A stretch of DNA of 64,000 nt. Origin: Fusarium oxysporum f. sp. lycopersici 4287. Lineage: Eukaryota > Ascomycota > Sordariomycetes > Hypocreales > Nectriaceae. A program made the position numbers and the translations under genes. Below the pieces are notes generated by a model. It saw nothing but the letters and a program-made list of their open reading frames with translations. It did no database searches and was not told the DNA's origin. Below, one piece after another: positions 46,325 to 58,592 of this stretch. Numbering within the stretch: the first letter of the stretch is position 1; each line of letters opens with the position of its first letter. The stretch is taken from contig NC_030992.1 of the NCBI RefSeq assembly GCF_000149955.1, positions 961,073 through 1,025,072 on the forward strand. Direction: 5' to 3'.

Positions 46325-47674
46325 TTAGTCAACCTTCCAGTGGTCATGCTCGTCGGAACCCAGATAGAGCTCGACACCATACAAAACCATAGTCAGGCCG
46401 ATATTGGCCCACTGCCAGTTGCTGCCCTCAACATCACCACCTCGGAGAGTCCAGCCATCTGGACCGTCGCTGGTGGAGAAATGTTGTAGGAGCAGACTGG
46501 TGTAAACTGCTATTAAAATTGATGGCGAGAACCAGCTGAGGAATCCCAAGAATTTACCTGCAGTCTCAGAGTCCTCCCAATCTGGTTCTTGCATCATGGC
46601 TCGCGCACCCGACTCGCGGATTGAGGGGATGATACGTGTAGCGCAGTAGAATACCAAAGAGCGGTATGTTAGCGAGATGATGACTGATGGCGTGATAGTC
46701 TGGAAGGCGGCATATAGTAGCGCCAATGACGAGTGAACAGCGGATGGCAATGAGCCCAGCATGTGGAGGAAAGTCGAGTAAGATGCCATAATGACAGGGG
46801 GCAAAGGTGGAATATCAGACTCTGAGCCATCGTGATCTTGTGTATGGTCTGCATTTTCTGATGGCAGATAATCAGTGAAGATCTGGTAGATGCAGAGCAC
46901 AATATAGGCAAAAAGAAGCGACGACTCAATAGGATTGCCGCGACCACTGCCGATACCAAAAGCGCACAGGAACACGGCAGTTGTCATTGCGATGCCAATA
47001 AGGGTAGCATCAAGGTTGCCGATTTGAGGGAATTGTGCTACCCTCCAGAGGAAGTACACAGCGCTAGCCATGATGGAGCTGGAGAGAACCAGAAGAACGA
47101 TCTGCGCCAGGGTTAGCATGTGCCAGATTTCAAGATTCGACATAAAACTTACCAACCAAGTATCACTTCTTCCACGGTTGACAAGCCATCTTGTGAGCTG
47201 TCCCGCTGCTTGGATAACCAACAAGGTACAGAAGCCCTCCAAAAGCTGGAACACGGGGCCCGAATACCGTAGCACATTATCCCATCCACCCAGCGTGATC
47301 GTCTCAACCAAGCCATCCTTGCCAAACATCCATTCCCTCCAGCTCGTGTTCTTAGAGTTGAACAGACCACCCACTGTTCGCTCCACCCAATTTGTGTTGT
47401 CGGCATCGACAGCGAACTGTCCCAGCGCCCAGATGAGGAGGGCGGGGATGATGATCCACTGCGACAACCGTAGAAATCCAGAAAGGAAATACCGCGAGCG
47501 TGACTTTTCTGGCGTCAAAAGCTCGAGGCTAGAATATGTAAAGTAGAATAGGAACAGGGCTAGACTGTAAGCCAGCCCACTATCGCGACCGCCGACATCG
47601 AAAGCGACAGGGATGGAGAGGACGATGCTAAGCAGGAAGATAGAGCTGAATAGCGCCCTGAATAACCACCACAT
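46325..47674 (-). CDS. ice2: Ice2 family ER membrane protein
   Basis: Two exons, 47674-47153 and 47101-46325, give 432 residues. The 51-bp intron (GTAAGT...CAG) keeps frame and is open, so the unspliced form would be 449 residues. The protein has about nine or ten hydrophobic helices, starting with WLFRALFSSIFLLSIVLSI at the N-terminus, and acidic loops (ENADHTQDHDGSESD). It ends in an Asp/His-rich tail (SDEHDHWKVD). The pattern matches Ice2 (PF08426-type) proteins of the endoplasmic reticulum, which in yeast affect cortical ER inheritance and lipid-droplet use through the Nem1-Spo7 lipin phosphatase. That role is transferred from the family. The short first exon sequence MWWLFRAL is a good start, as the helix begins at once. 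Confidence 0.85.
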   Translation of the reverse strand: MWWLFRALFSSIFLLSIVLSIPVAFDVGGRDSGLAYSLALFLFYFTYSSLELLTPEKSRSRYFLSGFLRLSQWIIIPALLIWALGQFAVDADNTNWVERTVGGLFNSKNTSWREWMFGKDGLVETITLGGWDNVLRYSGPVFQLLEGFCTLLVIQAAGQLTRWLVNRGRSDTWLVSFMSNLEIWHMLTLAQIVLLVLSSSIMASAVYFLWRVAQFPQIGNLDATLIGIAMTTAVFLCAFGIGSGRGNPIESSLLFAYIVLCIYQIFTDYLPSENADHTQDHDGSESDIPPLPPVIMASYSTFLHMLGSLPSAVHSSLALLYAAFQTITPSVIISLTYRSLVFYCATRIIPSIRESGARAMMQEPDWEDSETAGKFLGFLSWFSPSILIAVYTSLLLQHFSTSDGPDGWTLRGGDVEGSNWQWANIGLTMVLYGVELYLGSDEHDHWKVD

Positions 47675-50600
47675 CGGAGCGAAGAGATGGCAGGCGTAGG
47701 CCGCGCCGAGGGGAGGGTATCGAGGTCGTTGGTTGCGTTCAGCAGGTGGGCATCCAAGTGCGATACGTCAGGCGATAGCGAAGAATATCGTGACAGCTAA
47801 GATGTCGCCCGGTGTGCGGAGTAGGTAGTTTCAAGGGGAGAATTTACCCATCGATAAGGCTCGTTCGTCTCGATTTCGTCAAAGTGCGTGCAATATATCG
47901 AAGGTCGGTGACAAGCGGCAGAGCTCGAGCGGGACAAGATGAAGCAGTTTGAGGTTGAAGAGTTCAAGATCAAGATAAACGGTCAGTTCCCCAAAGTTGG
48001 CGGTTGGTCGGTCTAAAATTCACGGTAGGGTAAAGGTACGTAGTGATTTGGAGCTCCCGTCTGTCAAATCTGGGCTCGGCTGTTGCTTGATGTTTGAGTG
48101 TGACTTGCGCACACAGCAATGCAATGTGGCTAATCGAGGTAGCGGCCAAATTTTGCTTATCGTCTGCTATCTTCACGTGGCAGAGGCAGCTCAGGCCTAA
48201 GGTAGTCACCCGGCCGCTAAAATCAAGTAAAGTTTGGTGGGAGGGACCATTTCATTTGATGATTGGCACGTGTCATTCATCTTGATATTTCTCTTATTTG
48301 ATGTGTTAATTTAACAGATCAAGTTTCATATTTTAAGAAAGGCAGGTTTATGCGTTGTGTTTTTTGACTGATCGACCAAACAGATGCTGCTAGGATGACC
48401 TGGGTTGGCTGGTGCATAGCGTCACATCAACATGATAGGTTCGCAGCACATCTCGCAATCAAGAGAGCAGATCAGTACCTACATAAGCAGGGCAAGATCT
48501 GGGACAATGACAGCATCAGAGGGCAACCTCAGCACTGACAAATCTTCCGGTCTAAGTGCTATCACCAAAACCTGCAAGGTCTAAGTATGATGCATCACCG
48601 TGCATGCAAAATCTTGATTCAACCAAACCAAGGTCATGAAACCAAACTCAACTGAAGAACAAGTTAATTTTTCACAACCTCAAGATAAGACTCGTTCAGC
48701 TTAGCTTGCTTGCCTTCCATGTTGGGCGCAAGTCGCGTCTTGTACTTATCCGTATATGCCTATAACCGACCCCACCTCGTGATCTGCAAAACACGGCCAA
48801 AGCCCTACGCATCCACTTCAGGTAAGAGTTTGTCTCCACGTCGCGTTAGAGCCTCCTCATTTCTACTCCTTCATCATCACAACCATGCACCCGGCGAAAA
48901 CCATCCTTTTCCTCCTATCGCCGACCTAAACAATCTTCTTTTTGATCCCTTGGCATTTTGATGACCATGGCTATTTTATATTCTTGCGCTAGTGCGTTGA
49001 TACTCGTGTCTTGTTATCCTCCTTCAATCTAACACTCGACACTTGTATCCATCCATTAATTGCCCTGCTTGTCCATGATTTGAAAATGAAAATAAAAATG
49101 TTGCTCGAGTGATGCAACATGGCCTTCCTTCTATCGCACTCCTACTCGCGCGAAATGACCTGAAAGCAAACGTTGACTTGCCCCCTCCCGATCGACAACC
49201 CGACGCGATACCGATATAATATCCAGAACAATTGTACCAAGTGTTGCCCATCTAACGAGGAGGAAACTGCAAAGTGGATCTCATGTGAGGGAGAGTAATC
49301 TTGGCCAACGCGAAGTCGTGGCGTCTGTTGTATCAAGTCAAAAGATTTGACGATGTTGTTGGGGCATACAGCTGTACAAGTACTGTGATGCTGGAAGACT
49401 TGGTTAACATGATGCAAGTGCATTTATTTTACGTTACTATTTCTCAACAGCTTGAGAATTATTCTATTCCCATGTTTGCTGTTGTGTATTGTGTTGTCCC
49501 TCTATGGATGCGGTGATCACTACGGTCGTGATCATATTGGGAGGTGGCGATAGCCTCAACATCTTGTGAGAAATGATTTGGGTTTGGGGATGCATCGCGG
49601 TGACTTGAAAACACCTTGGAATCATTACGGCGCTGTGCTGGGCGGGGTATCAAGAGCTTCACGTCACCAATGGCCCACGACGCCGCTGAAGGCTGCCCAC
49701 CAGCTGGCAAAACACCAGCTACTCAGTAGCACGCCGGCAACCCCGCTGGCCTCACCAGAGCTCACAGCACCACCACCCAAACTCGCACCAGGAAGTGCAT
49801 GAGATGAGGAGGGGATATAGTCTGTTCTAAATCACCTCTCTTCCAAGGGAGAGCAGGAGGCGCCGGGGTAACCGGTCAGGACAAACTGCTCTCGCCTGGT
49901 GGATAAGGAGTTCGAAAATCCGACGACACCCCGAGTTCGAAACCCGACGACAAAAAAAAACGACATGAAAACGGCGAATAAACAAATCCTAGGCGGTGGG
50001 GGAGCAGAAGGCGCCAGAGTAACTGGTCAGGGCAAACTGCTCCCGCTGGAGGAAATGGCTCGACGACAACCCCGACGACAAAGAGATGTAGGAGGCTTAA
50101 CACCAGCCTCCGAACTCTTTTGCCAATTTGGCATATTTTAATTTTATACATGAGCTCAATGTATATCTTGATGTTTTCCTTTTTGCAAGACTTTGAGATA
50201 GACTGAAATAAAACCATTGAATTGAAACTACTGGCAGTGTTAGAAATAGCTGTCATGAAATGGAATTGCTACCTGAGCTGGAGTAGCTGATGTACGTTGG
50301 TACTGCGCTGCATAAGTGTGCAGAGTGATATGGGCGAAATGACATGCATGTGATTGCGACGCGTGAAAAAAAAATACTGAGTGATTGACTTGGAGTGGAA
50401 TATCAACTCTTGAATGCTTCTCTCTATATCTGATATACACAATGATTGATTGACGTTGAATGCGATGCTTCATTATTGGCTGGCGAGTCGATCGCCCAGA
50501 GATCGCCCAGCCCTTGGCACTAGCTTGGCGATAACCTCGCTGGCTGTGGATATCAATCATCTCAGACAACACCACAGACGCTCACAAATTGTTTCGCGAA

Positions 50601-52316
50601 ATAAGCTTAAAAGCCCCACATGCGCACAGGACATTGCGCTCTCACGTTGTTGAGAAGAATCCCCGAACTCCCCGAGGCTGGCAAAATGAAGCAAAAACAG
50701 AGCAATAGGCAAATGGTGGAACGCTTTACGTGAGAGAATGACAAGATGATACGATATGGCATCAATTTCACGACCCGAAGCAAAGCCCGACGAGCCGCAA
50801 TTCATTTCTCCTAGCCTAAATGACGCCTTTTAGGGATTCGATGATGCAACAGCAGGGTCTAAAGTAAACGACCAAGACGGGAATGGCACCACTCTTATTT
50901 CCATCGAGAGGGGGTAAACGCTCAGGATCCTCGGGACATGGTTCGTTGGTTGAGGCAAACTTCAAGCCCGTTGCCATTTTTGGTTTCCTTTGACACTAGC
51001 GATTGCATCATTCCTGGAGACTCAGCCATTCTTGATCATCTCCCCGTGAGCAACGGTGATGGATAATAAGGCTCAACGGCTATCGAAAGATAGCACGAAC
51101 GAAACATTTAGGGACTTTTCATCAAGGAAAGGGTTCACAAGCATCACCCTCTGATGAATCGACATCGATGTGACGTTGGGCCTGCATAAGCCTGCAGCGA
51201 AGATCAGAACCTCAATTGCTTCTTTTTGGTCTGGTTCAAGCACCCTTCTCTCTTGAGCTCAGATCAATGTTATCACAGCTGACCACAATCACATCCGATC
51301 ATCCACCTGGTCAACGCCTCATCAATAGTTGATTATTGCTCAGTATCCGGCCGAATTGCGTGCGATCTATCAGTACCAACTTGCAGGAACAGGCTTGCAA
51401 AGTCGGACTCGCCTCCATGGCTCATGTACGTAAAAGCTACGTTACGCATGCACCACAGCTAAAGACCCCACGTATTGGAAGACAGTGATCCAGTCAGGAA
51501 TGTTGAAATCACCTTGTTTTGAGCCCCTGCCAGGCAGCAGGGAATACATCTGGGATCGACCTGACGGAGATTCCGGTGGATTTGCAGTTTGGACGATGAT
51601 GCGACCCAAATGGGCCTTTACTGGCTGACGTGCAGCTTCAGTCTGGGTCGTCGGGGTTGTTAGAGGTTTGATACGGATGTTCGGCACATGGCGTGGACCG
51701 GGTGGGGCACCGTTCGCCGCTCCGGATAGATTTGCGGCCTATGGCTTCACTTCATTTGTCTGCTCATATCTAATGTTGGTAGGCATTTGGCGACACTCCG
51801 GTGTGTGGAACATATGATCCATCGTGAGTGGTGTGCTGTGTTGCAGTTTGTCGTTAATTGCTATCCTAGCGTGAGCTTTGATAGATGAGAGGGCCAAAGA
51901 GGATCGATATGGGCGACGTCCGAGAGGCTCGATGAAGAGACTGACGACTAAAAGACCCCATTTCTAGTTTAGTAGTGAGCTTCTATTCCGAGGATGGAAG
52001 CAGGCTCTGAACCTTGTTTGTGTGACCAACAGCCAAGTTGGTAGGGATCGTAGGATCGCAACCTTGGTATGGGATTATGCCTGGGAGTTGAGATCTTCTC
52101 GCCATCTTTAAATGCAGCTCGTTTCCTAGCATTTTCTTTCGCTCACACCTAGCACTCGCCTAGTTTGTGATTTGTGCCTGGCCCACCTTTCTTCTTTTGT
52201 TCTTGTTGCGATACCGTAACACCTTGAACCTGGTCAGCATCGTGGTGTTTCAATCCAACACAACACAACACACCTACAGTCCTGACAAGCTCACACTCTC
52301 CTCTTACGCTGTCATA
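47675..52316. other. Gene-poor interval, about 4.6 kb
   Basis: No supported gene. It contains the Ice2 promoter side (about 47.7-48.0 kb), a diverged 44-bp direct repeat at 49851/50002, and the leader of the transporter gene (51.9-52.3 kb, CA-rich). Open frames such as 49876-50256 minus have no domain. Confidence 0.45.
49851..50045. repeat. Imperfect direct repeat, about 44 bp, spaced by about 150 bp
   Basis: The two copies, 49851-49895 and 50002-50045, both read GAGCAG(G/A)AGGCGCC, then GTAAC(C/T)GGTCAGG, then CAAACTGCTC(T/C)CGC. They differ at a few positions, all transitions as far as I can see. The spacer also contains a partial duplication (GTTCGAAAA/GTTCGAAAC with CCGACGACA). Neither copy is in a convincing ORF. 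Confidence 0.75.
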
Positions 52317-53919
52317 ATGGCCGAAAAGACATCTCTCGGTTCTGGAGGCGGAAGCCCTGACCCAGAACGTCGCCAATCTCAACTCCAAACTCCTTCGTCA
52401 CGATGGGCGTCTCTGTTTGGTGGCGAGGGTGTCACTGCTGGACCTCGAATTGCTCAGTTGCCCGAATTTGTGAGGCGTGATCTTTCAGACTCCGAGGATT
52501 CAAGTTCTGCCATTCTCAATAAACAGCTGGCTGCCGAGCAGGGAGAACAAATCCAGTACCGCACTTGTTCATGGCAGAAGACTGCTGGTCTGCTTTTCAG
52601 CGAGTACATTTGTCTTGCCATTATGAGTTTCCCTTGGTCGTACAGTGTTCTCGGATTGGTGCCTGGTATTATCCTGACGATTATTGTTGCTCTCATCGTT
52701 CTTTACACCAGTCTCGTTCTCTGGGAATTCTGCCTCCGCCACCCAGAGATGCGTGATGTTTGCGATATTGGACAGATGCTATTTTGGGACAAGAAGTGGG
52801 CTTGGTGGGCAACTGCTGTGTGCTTCATTCTCAACAACACCTTCATTCAAGGTCTTCACGTTTTGGTTGGTGCCAAGTACCTCAACACCATGACCGAAGC
52901 CGATGATGTTGGTAGCTGCCGGACCGTTATGTTTTCGGTCATTGTTGCTGTCATCAGCTGGATTTGCTCCCTGCCCAGGACGTTCGACATGATGGCCAAG
53001 CTCGGAACAGCATCGGCTTTCTTCACATTTATTTCCGTTCTGCTTGCTGCCATCTTTGCCGGTATTCAGGATCACCCATTTGGATACGATCCTGCGAAGC
53101 TGGGCGAGCCTATCGTTACAGCTATCCCTGTTAAGGGCACGACCTTTGTCAACGGAATGTCCGCTTTTCTCAACATCAGCTACACCTTCATCGGTCAGAT
53201 TACCCTGCCCAGCTTCATTGCAGAGATGCGAGATCCCCGGGACTTCCCCAAGGCTCTGTGGGCGTGTACGATTGCTGAGATAATCGTTTTCAGTCTCGTT
53301 GGAGCCATCGTGTATGCTTATACCGGCAACCAGTATGTCACCGCGCCGGCTTTTGGTTCGCTCGAGAATGTGTACAAGAAGGCGGCCTTCTCGTTCATGA
53401 TTCCTACCATCATCTTCCTTGGCACCCTCTATGCCTCAGTATCGGCTCGCTTCGTCTTTTTCCGACTCTTCCGAAACTCCAAGCACTTGAATAGTCACAC
53501 TCTTGTTGGTTGGGGATCTTGGAGTGGAATTCTTCTTGTGACCTGGATCTTTGCTTTCATCATCGCCATGGTCATCCCTTTCTTTAACTCTCGTAAGTGC
53601 CCGAAGCAGAATTATTGCATCGATCGTTACTCACCATTACCTTCCAGTGCTTTCCGTTATGTCGTCTCTCTTCGATAGTTGGTTTGGCTTCATTTTCTGG
53701 GGAGTTGCCTATTTCCGAATGCGCAAAGCCGATAAGGAGATTGGTCGACGACATGGCAAGATCGCTGATCTTACTGGAAACATTGTTAACCTCATCTTGA
53801 TTGCGATTGGTATCATGTTCCTTACTGTTGGTACATATGCCAGTGTACAGGGCATTATCGACCAGTACGAGGCTGGTACCGTGGCTGGTGTATTCTCTTG
53901 TGCGTCCAACGGTCTTTAA
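52317..53919 (+). CDS. Amino acid/auxin permease family (AAAP) transporter
   Basis: Two exons, 52317-53592 and 53648-53919 (55-bp intron, GTAAGT...CCAG), give 515 residues. A hydrophilic Ser/Glu-rich N-terminus of about 90 residues precedes roughly eleven hydrophobic segments. The first, TAGLLFSEYICLAIMSFPWSY, fits helix 1 of the Aa_trans fold, and the FDMMAKLGTASAFFTFISVL region resembles fungal neutral amino-acid permeases of the Mtr group. The loop FIAEMRDPRDFPKALW between middle helices is also typical. Proton-coupled import or vacuolar movement of amino acids is expected for the family; substrate and membrane are not determined. The start at 52317 begins MAEKTSLGSGGG; the frame stays open upstream to 52167 through leader sequence of doubtful coding value. 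The last exon adds two or three helices and the end ...VFSCASNGL. Confidence 0.88.
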
Positions 53920-55309
53920 AATGAAGCGGAGAGAAGGGAGAAGTTGTAGAGAAATAAGTTATGCAATGATACCCGAGGTGGAACAATACACGCGGAGTTG
54001 GTTTTTCTTGATCGAGACGATCGTATGCTGCTTTCAGCCACGATCGGTCCCGTTACGGAGTACACGAAGTTCTAGAATTGGATCCATCATGATGAATCAT
54101 TGAAGTAGAAGTTGACATGTTGTAGATGTTGAAGTAGAGTTGAAGTGGAGGCTGAGGCTCTGCCGGAGCTGAACCTTAGCTTGACACCCACGCCAACCAG
54201 TTCTCGCCAAGAACGCCTAGAGCTTGTTGTCACATGCTCTTTATTCATCTGATGCATTTCCTTTAAGCATATTCATATTCATATCATAAATTGTCAATCA
54301 AACTCGAGTTTGATGAGAATCTAATGGGGCAAAGTTGCTGCTGACTCCAACATATAGGTGTCGATCCTAGGCATTTGACAGCATTGACCCACCTTGGCCT
54401 CCTGGTATATTCGATTGGAAGCTTAACTTCTTAAGCTGTCCCGGACATTGAATCGATAGTAACACTTAAGAAGCCTTCTTCATATATTCAGCATATACAC
54501 ACTCAAATAGATTATCTGGAAAGACACGTTGACCATCTAGTATTCGTATTCGCACTTCATGGGGATCAAGAATCACATTCTGTTGTACCCTCATCGAGGT
54601 GGTCCACCTATCAAGGGAAAAGCCCTACCAGATTGCCACAATTAGGCATCTCGCCAACAGAATCGAGAGAGATAGAGCTAGGGAGTTTCCAAGAAATACC
54701 GAATAATCGTATGGTCTTGGTGTTTATCAACGGGAATTGACGGTCCCGAATGGCACCACTCGAACCATTTCCCCTCTTGTCGTTCGACAACTTTATTCGA
54801 AGAATTTGAAGTTTTTATTTTGGGATTTTATTCATTTATCCACCTATTTATTATTAAGGTTAGAAGCGATAGTAACACAGTCACACTCAGCGCAGTGCAA
54901 ATTGATATTATCTAAACTATCACTGCTGGGCTATGTCGCTCAATTGCTCATGATACACACAAATAAAGCTGACCTCAAATGCCACGCTATACAATTCGCC
55001 TCTCTGAATGGTCTGAACATGCCCCGCCTTCTTGAACCCCTCAAAAACCATCCATCTGGTCCCCTGAATTTCTCCCCCCACCCGCCAAATCTAGCCCCTA
55101 ACCAAACCATCATTGGCCAGATTCCCAATTAACATTTGGACCTGGATTTTCACCGCCTTCCACGTAGCTTTCTCTGCCCCCTGTTTCCCGCGCCGCAGCT
55201 ACCAAGGAGGCAAATGTATCACATTCTTTTTTAATTCAACCGTCCTTGCACTTTTTGTTCTTCGGGGGTTTAGACTTTCTTTCACTTTTTCCAAACTATC
55301 GAAGGAAAG
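53920..55309. other. Intergenic, about 1.4 kb
   Basis: Transporter 3' flank followed by the desaturase promoter and a CT-rich leader (55.0-55.3 kb). No gene recognised. Confidence 0.45.
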
Positions 55310-56552
55310 ATGCCTGCGACGAATTCATCTACGGTCACTTCGAGGGCAAAGGGCGATAGCCCAAACCCAGCTCCTGCGGCAGCCGAAGGTGCTGATAAGA
55401 GCCACGATTTCTTCTGGACATACACTGAGGAGCCTCATCGAACTCGTCGTCTCGCTATTATCAAGGCTCACCCCGAGGTTCGTGCTCTACTGATTAGCCC
55501 CGCTGTGCCATGGCATGTCGCTAATCTAGCCTCCATCTACAGATCACCAAGCTCTGCGGTCCTGAGCCTCTCACGAAATGGGTCGTTCTCGGTGTCGTCT
55601 CTCTTCAGGTCTTCCTCGCATGGATGCTCCAGTCGACTCCTTTCTTCTCATGGAAGTTCTGGGCTGTCGCCTACGTCTTTGGCGCCACTGCCAACCAGAA
55701 CCTTTTCCTCGCCATCCACGAGATCTCACACAACCTGGCTTTCCGAAGCGCTCGTCTCAACCGTCTGATCGCCATCTTTGCCAACCTTCCCATTGGTATT
55801 CCGTACAGCGCTTCGTTCCGAGTATGTGATCCAGATCGCATTTCGATATCTGAAATAATGCTAACACTCTACAGCCATACCACCTTACCCACCACAAGTC
55901 CCTCGGTGTCGATGGCCTTGACACCGATCTTCCCACTGCCTTCGAGGCCTTCGTTCTGGATTCGATTCTCGGAAAGGCCTTCTTCTGCACTTTCCAGATC
56001 TTCTTCTACGCCCTGCGACCCATGGCCGTCTACCGCGTTCCTTTGACTGGAGTTCACGCCCTCAACATCGCTGTCCAGGTCGCCTTCGATCTCGTTCTCC
56101 TGAAGTACGCCTCTGTCAACTCTCTCCTTTACCTGCTGCTCTCCTCCTTTTTGGCTGGGAGTCTTCACCCTCTGGCTGGCCACTTCATCGCCGAGCACTA
56201 CGTGTACGAAACCGTTGCTCCCTCCGCTCGCGACCCGGAGAACAAGATCCCCGTTCCCGAGACCTTCTCTTACTATGGACCTCTGAACTGGTTCACCTAC
56301 AACGTCGGTCTTCACAACGAGCACCACGACTTCCCCGCAGTGCCCTGGACTCGTCTCCACAAGGTGCGCGAGATTGCTCACGAGTTCTATGATGACTTGC
56401 CCCGCCACGAGAGCTGGTGCTATGCCATCTGGCGCTTTATCTTCGATGAGAACGTTGGCATGAGTTGCCGCGTGAAGCGTAAGCAGGGAGGACGTCTTGT
56501 CGGCGGCGGCGCTGTCGCCGACTGGAAGCAGTCTGAGATCGAGTCGATTTAG
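55310..56552 (+). CDS. dsd1: Sphingolipid delta(4)-desaturase (DES1/DEGS type)
   Basis: Three exons, 55310-55477, 55543-55821 and 55875-56552, give 374 residues. Introns of 65 and 53 bp keep phase 0. The three histidine boxes of the membrane di-iron desaturases are present: HEISH at about 115-119, HLTHH at 152-156 and HNEHH at 296-300. The N-terminal DES-type signature (DFFWTYTEEPHRTRR, AIIKAHPE then TKLCGPEPLT) and the C-terminal block (LHNEHHDFPAVPWTRLHKVR) are clear. Membrane helices surround boxes 1 and 2. The enzyme introduces the delta-4 double bond of the long-chain base in ceramides at the ER, and in filamentous fungi feeds glucosylceramide synthesis. The box residues are all present, so it should be active. 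A 297-codon minus-strand frame across this gene is a shadow. Confidence 0.95.
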
Positions 56553-57400
56553 AAGCAACGCAAAAGTACATAGAATTATTTGTAATGCAACTGTTTTGAT
56601 ATTTTGACAAAGGGTGTGGCATATCAAGGCCATGATCGACTCAAACTTTTGCTGCATTTGGTAACTTTTTGGCTGAGCTAGGCAGCATAGATTCAGACAA
56701 AAGTACCATAGAATACAGATCTTGCATGGCGTTTTAGGGTATGGATAAAAACATAAATACAATCTTTTGAGCGATCACAAAACTCAGAGACCGACTCTGT
56801 GAGCTAACGAGCTATCACCATTTGGTTTCTGTGTAACGACTCCAGACTTTCAGTCCGTAATATGTAAATAATTGAGCGGCTAAGCTTGCAAATGACCGGG
56901 AGACACAAAAGATGAAAAGTAGAGTCGACGAGTGATACAAGTTAGAACTCCAAATTTATCAGTTAACGCAAACAGAATAATACGACACAAGAAAATACGA
57001 GAGCCGGGAAAGGCTCAAGGTAAGAGTGTACAGTCAAAGCTCCCGCCTCGGAAGCCACATCCTCCTCCCATCGCTTTTAAACTCCTCAGCGAAACTTTCA
57101 TCCCCAGCTGCAAGGCGTTCGAAGCCCTGCTGACCGAAACCGCCTTGGCCTAGAGACATGGTCCACTGTCCCCAAGGTACCGTCCAAGTGGGTTTCGATT
57201 CGTACTGAGCTGTGAATCCTGCAGTGTTCCGCCGATCGTATGATATGCTTCCTGATCCTATGCTTTAGCCTCGCCGTACTTTGAAGATTTATGCATCCGG
57301 GGATCCCATGTCTCCGGCTGAGTTCTCATGAGCGTCGTCAAGCCTGTCTATTAGTTTCGTTTGTCGAAAAGATCCAAGGGCTGTCACTTCTTCCTTATCT
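56553..57400. other. Intergenic, convergent 3' flanks
   Basis: About 850 bp between the desaturase and VAP stop codons, so it holds two 3' UTRs. Nothing else recognised. Confidence 0.5.
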
Positions 57401-58592
57401 CTAGAAGAAGAAGTAGGCAAGCAAGAAGCTGACCAAGCAAAGAATGGCCGCCATTTGCACAGGAACACCTTCGACGGTTTGGGTGACAGCTTGGGCGGTC
57501 TGGGCGAGAGGTCGTTTGTCATCATCGCCGGAGGCGGACTTGACGTTGCGCTGTCGAAGACCGCTATCCTTGAGAGCTACAAGCTGCTGTTCGGCCTGGG
57601 CAAGCTTAGCCTTGAGCTCCTCATAGGTCAGCTCTGCAGTCTCCTTGATGGCTGTTGTAGCTTGAGTAATAGTGCTCTTGACTTCGGACTCCTCGTAGGT
57701 AGATTTGGGTTTCTCGTCCTCATAGGCGGATTCTTTGGGTGATTGGTAAGGAGGGGGCGCTGCCGAGGATGAGGGCGACTCGTCTCGAACGCCAGGTGAA
57801 GAAAATGTACGCGAAACGTCAGGAGTGTCGTTGATCTAGATTATACCATTAATTGTTAACTTCCGAATCCGAGTCGGCGAACTTACGCCGTTGGCAATAG
57901 CCTGCTTGTTAGGCGTGGACAAAGGTCGGTTAGGAGCTTGGTCAGCATCACCAGCCGCGAGCCAGTTGACGCGAATCTTGCGCTCGACAAGGTGGGCTTT
58001 GTCGGTCGTTTCAAGCTGGTGATTTAGTCAGTTTTACAGTCCGGATTTTGAGATCGATTGGCTACGTACGACATTGGCAACGCTGGCAAACTCCTTATCG
58101 GCGGTAATGGGGGCGGATTGGACAAGGAACTTGTCACGGCACTTAGCGTCAGGAGCGGGATCCTGCTTCATAGCCTGGAGAAGGACTAGGTGATCGTTAA
58201 CGGCTGTCGGAATGCGCTTTTAGGAGCAGACTCACCAGAGACATCGAAGCTCTGGCCGGCCTCGATGCGGCCTGCATTTGGTCGAACACAGTATCTAGTA
58301 GGGAGATGTCAGGTATGCGATCGGAAGGGCTTGGTTAGAGGGGCAAGCATACTGTTTGGGAGCAGTGGTCTTGACCTGTTCTTCTTGTTAGTAAAACCGT
58401 CGCAAGAGAATCGCTGATCGACTGACCTTGAAAGCCACGGGGGTAGGGTTGGGGTTCTTCAGAGTCAAGGTCTGGGAGACCTCGGTGGTGAAGGGGCCTA
58501 GCAATCATGTCAATCCTCGGAAACCCGTCATCGTCCATCAGAGATCACGCACGTCTAAAAGACAGCTCAAATGGCTCGATATCGACCGACAT
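57401..58592 (-). CDS. scs2: VAP family protein (Scs2-type), MSP domain and tail anchor
   Basis: Seven exons: 58592-58553, 58497-58427, 58375-58353, 58294-58236, 58185-58070, 58015-57887 and 57835-57401, giving 290 residues. All six introns (50-58 bp) keep phase. The N-terminal major sperm protein domain (about 1-125) has the VAP signature: PFTTEVSQTLTLKNP, VAFKVKTTAPKQY and VRPNAGRIEAGQ, with the basic KVKTTAPK face that binds FFAT motifs. A Pro/Ser-rich linker and a coiled coil (YEELKAKLAQAEQQLVAL) follow. The protein ends in one hydrophobic helix (QMAAILCLVSFLLAYFFF), a tail anchor for the ER. VAPs form ER contact sites and recruit lipid-transfer proteins. None of the short exons forms a long ORF alone; the 23-bp exon is fixed by the conserved VKTTAPKQYC sequence. 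Confidence 0.93.

Noticed and set aside
49876..50256. 126-codon minus-strand frame over the direct repeat
   Set aside because: Low-quality frame with no domain; it crosses a duplicated segment that has no sign of coding constraint.
55869..56762. 297-codon minus-strand open frame across the desaturase gene
   Set aside because: It lies opposite exon 3 of a clearly recognised desaturase with all three His boxes. The Val/Glu-rich composition is what the reverse strand of that exon gives; no domain.
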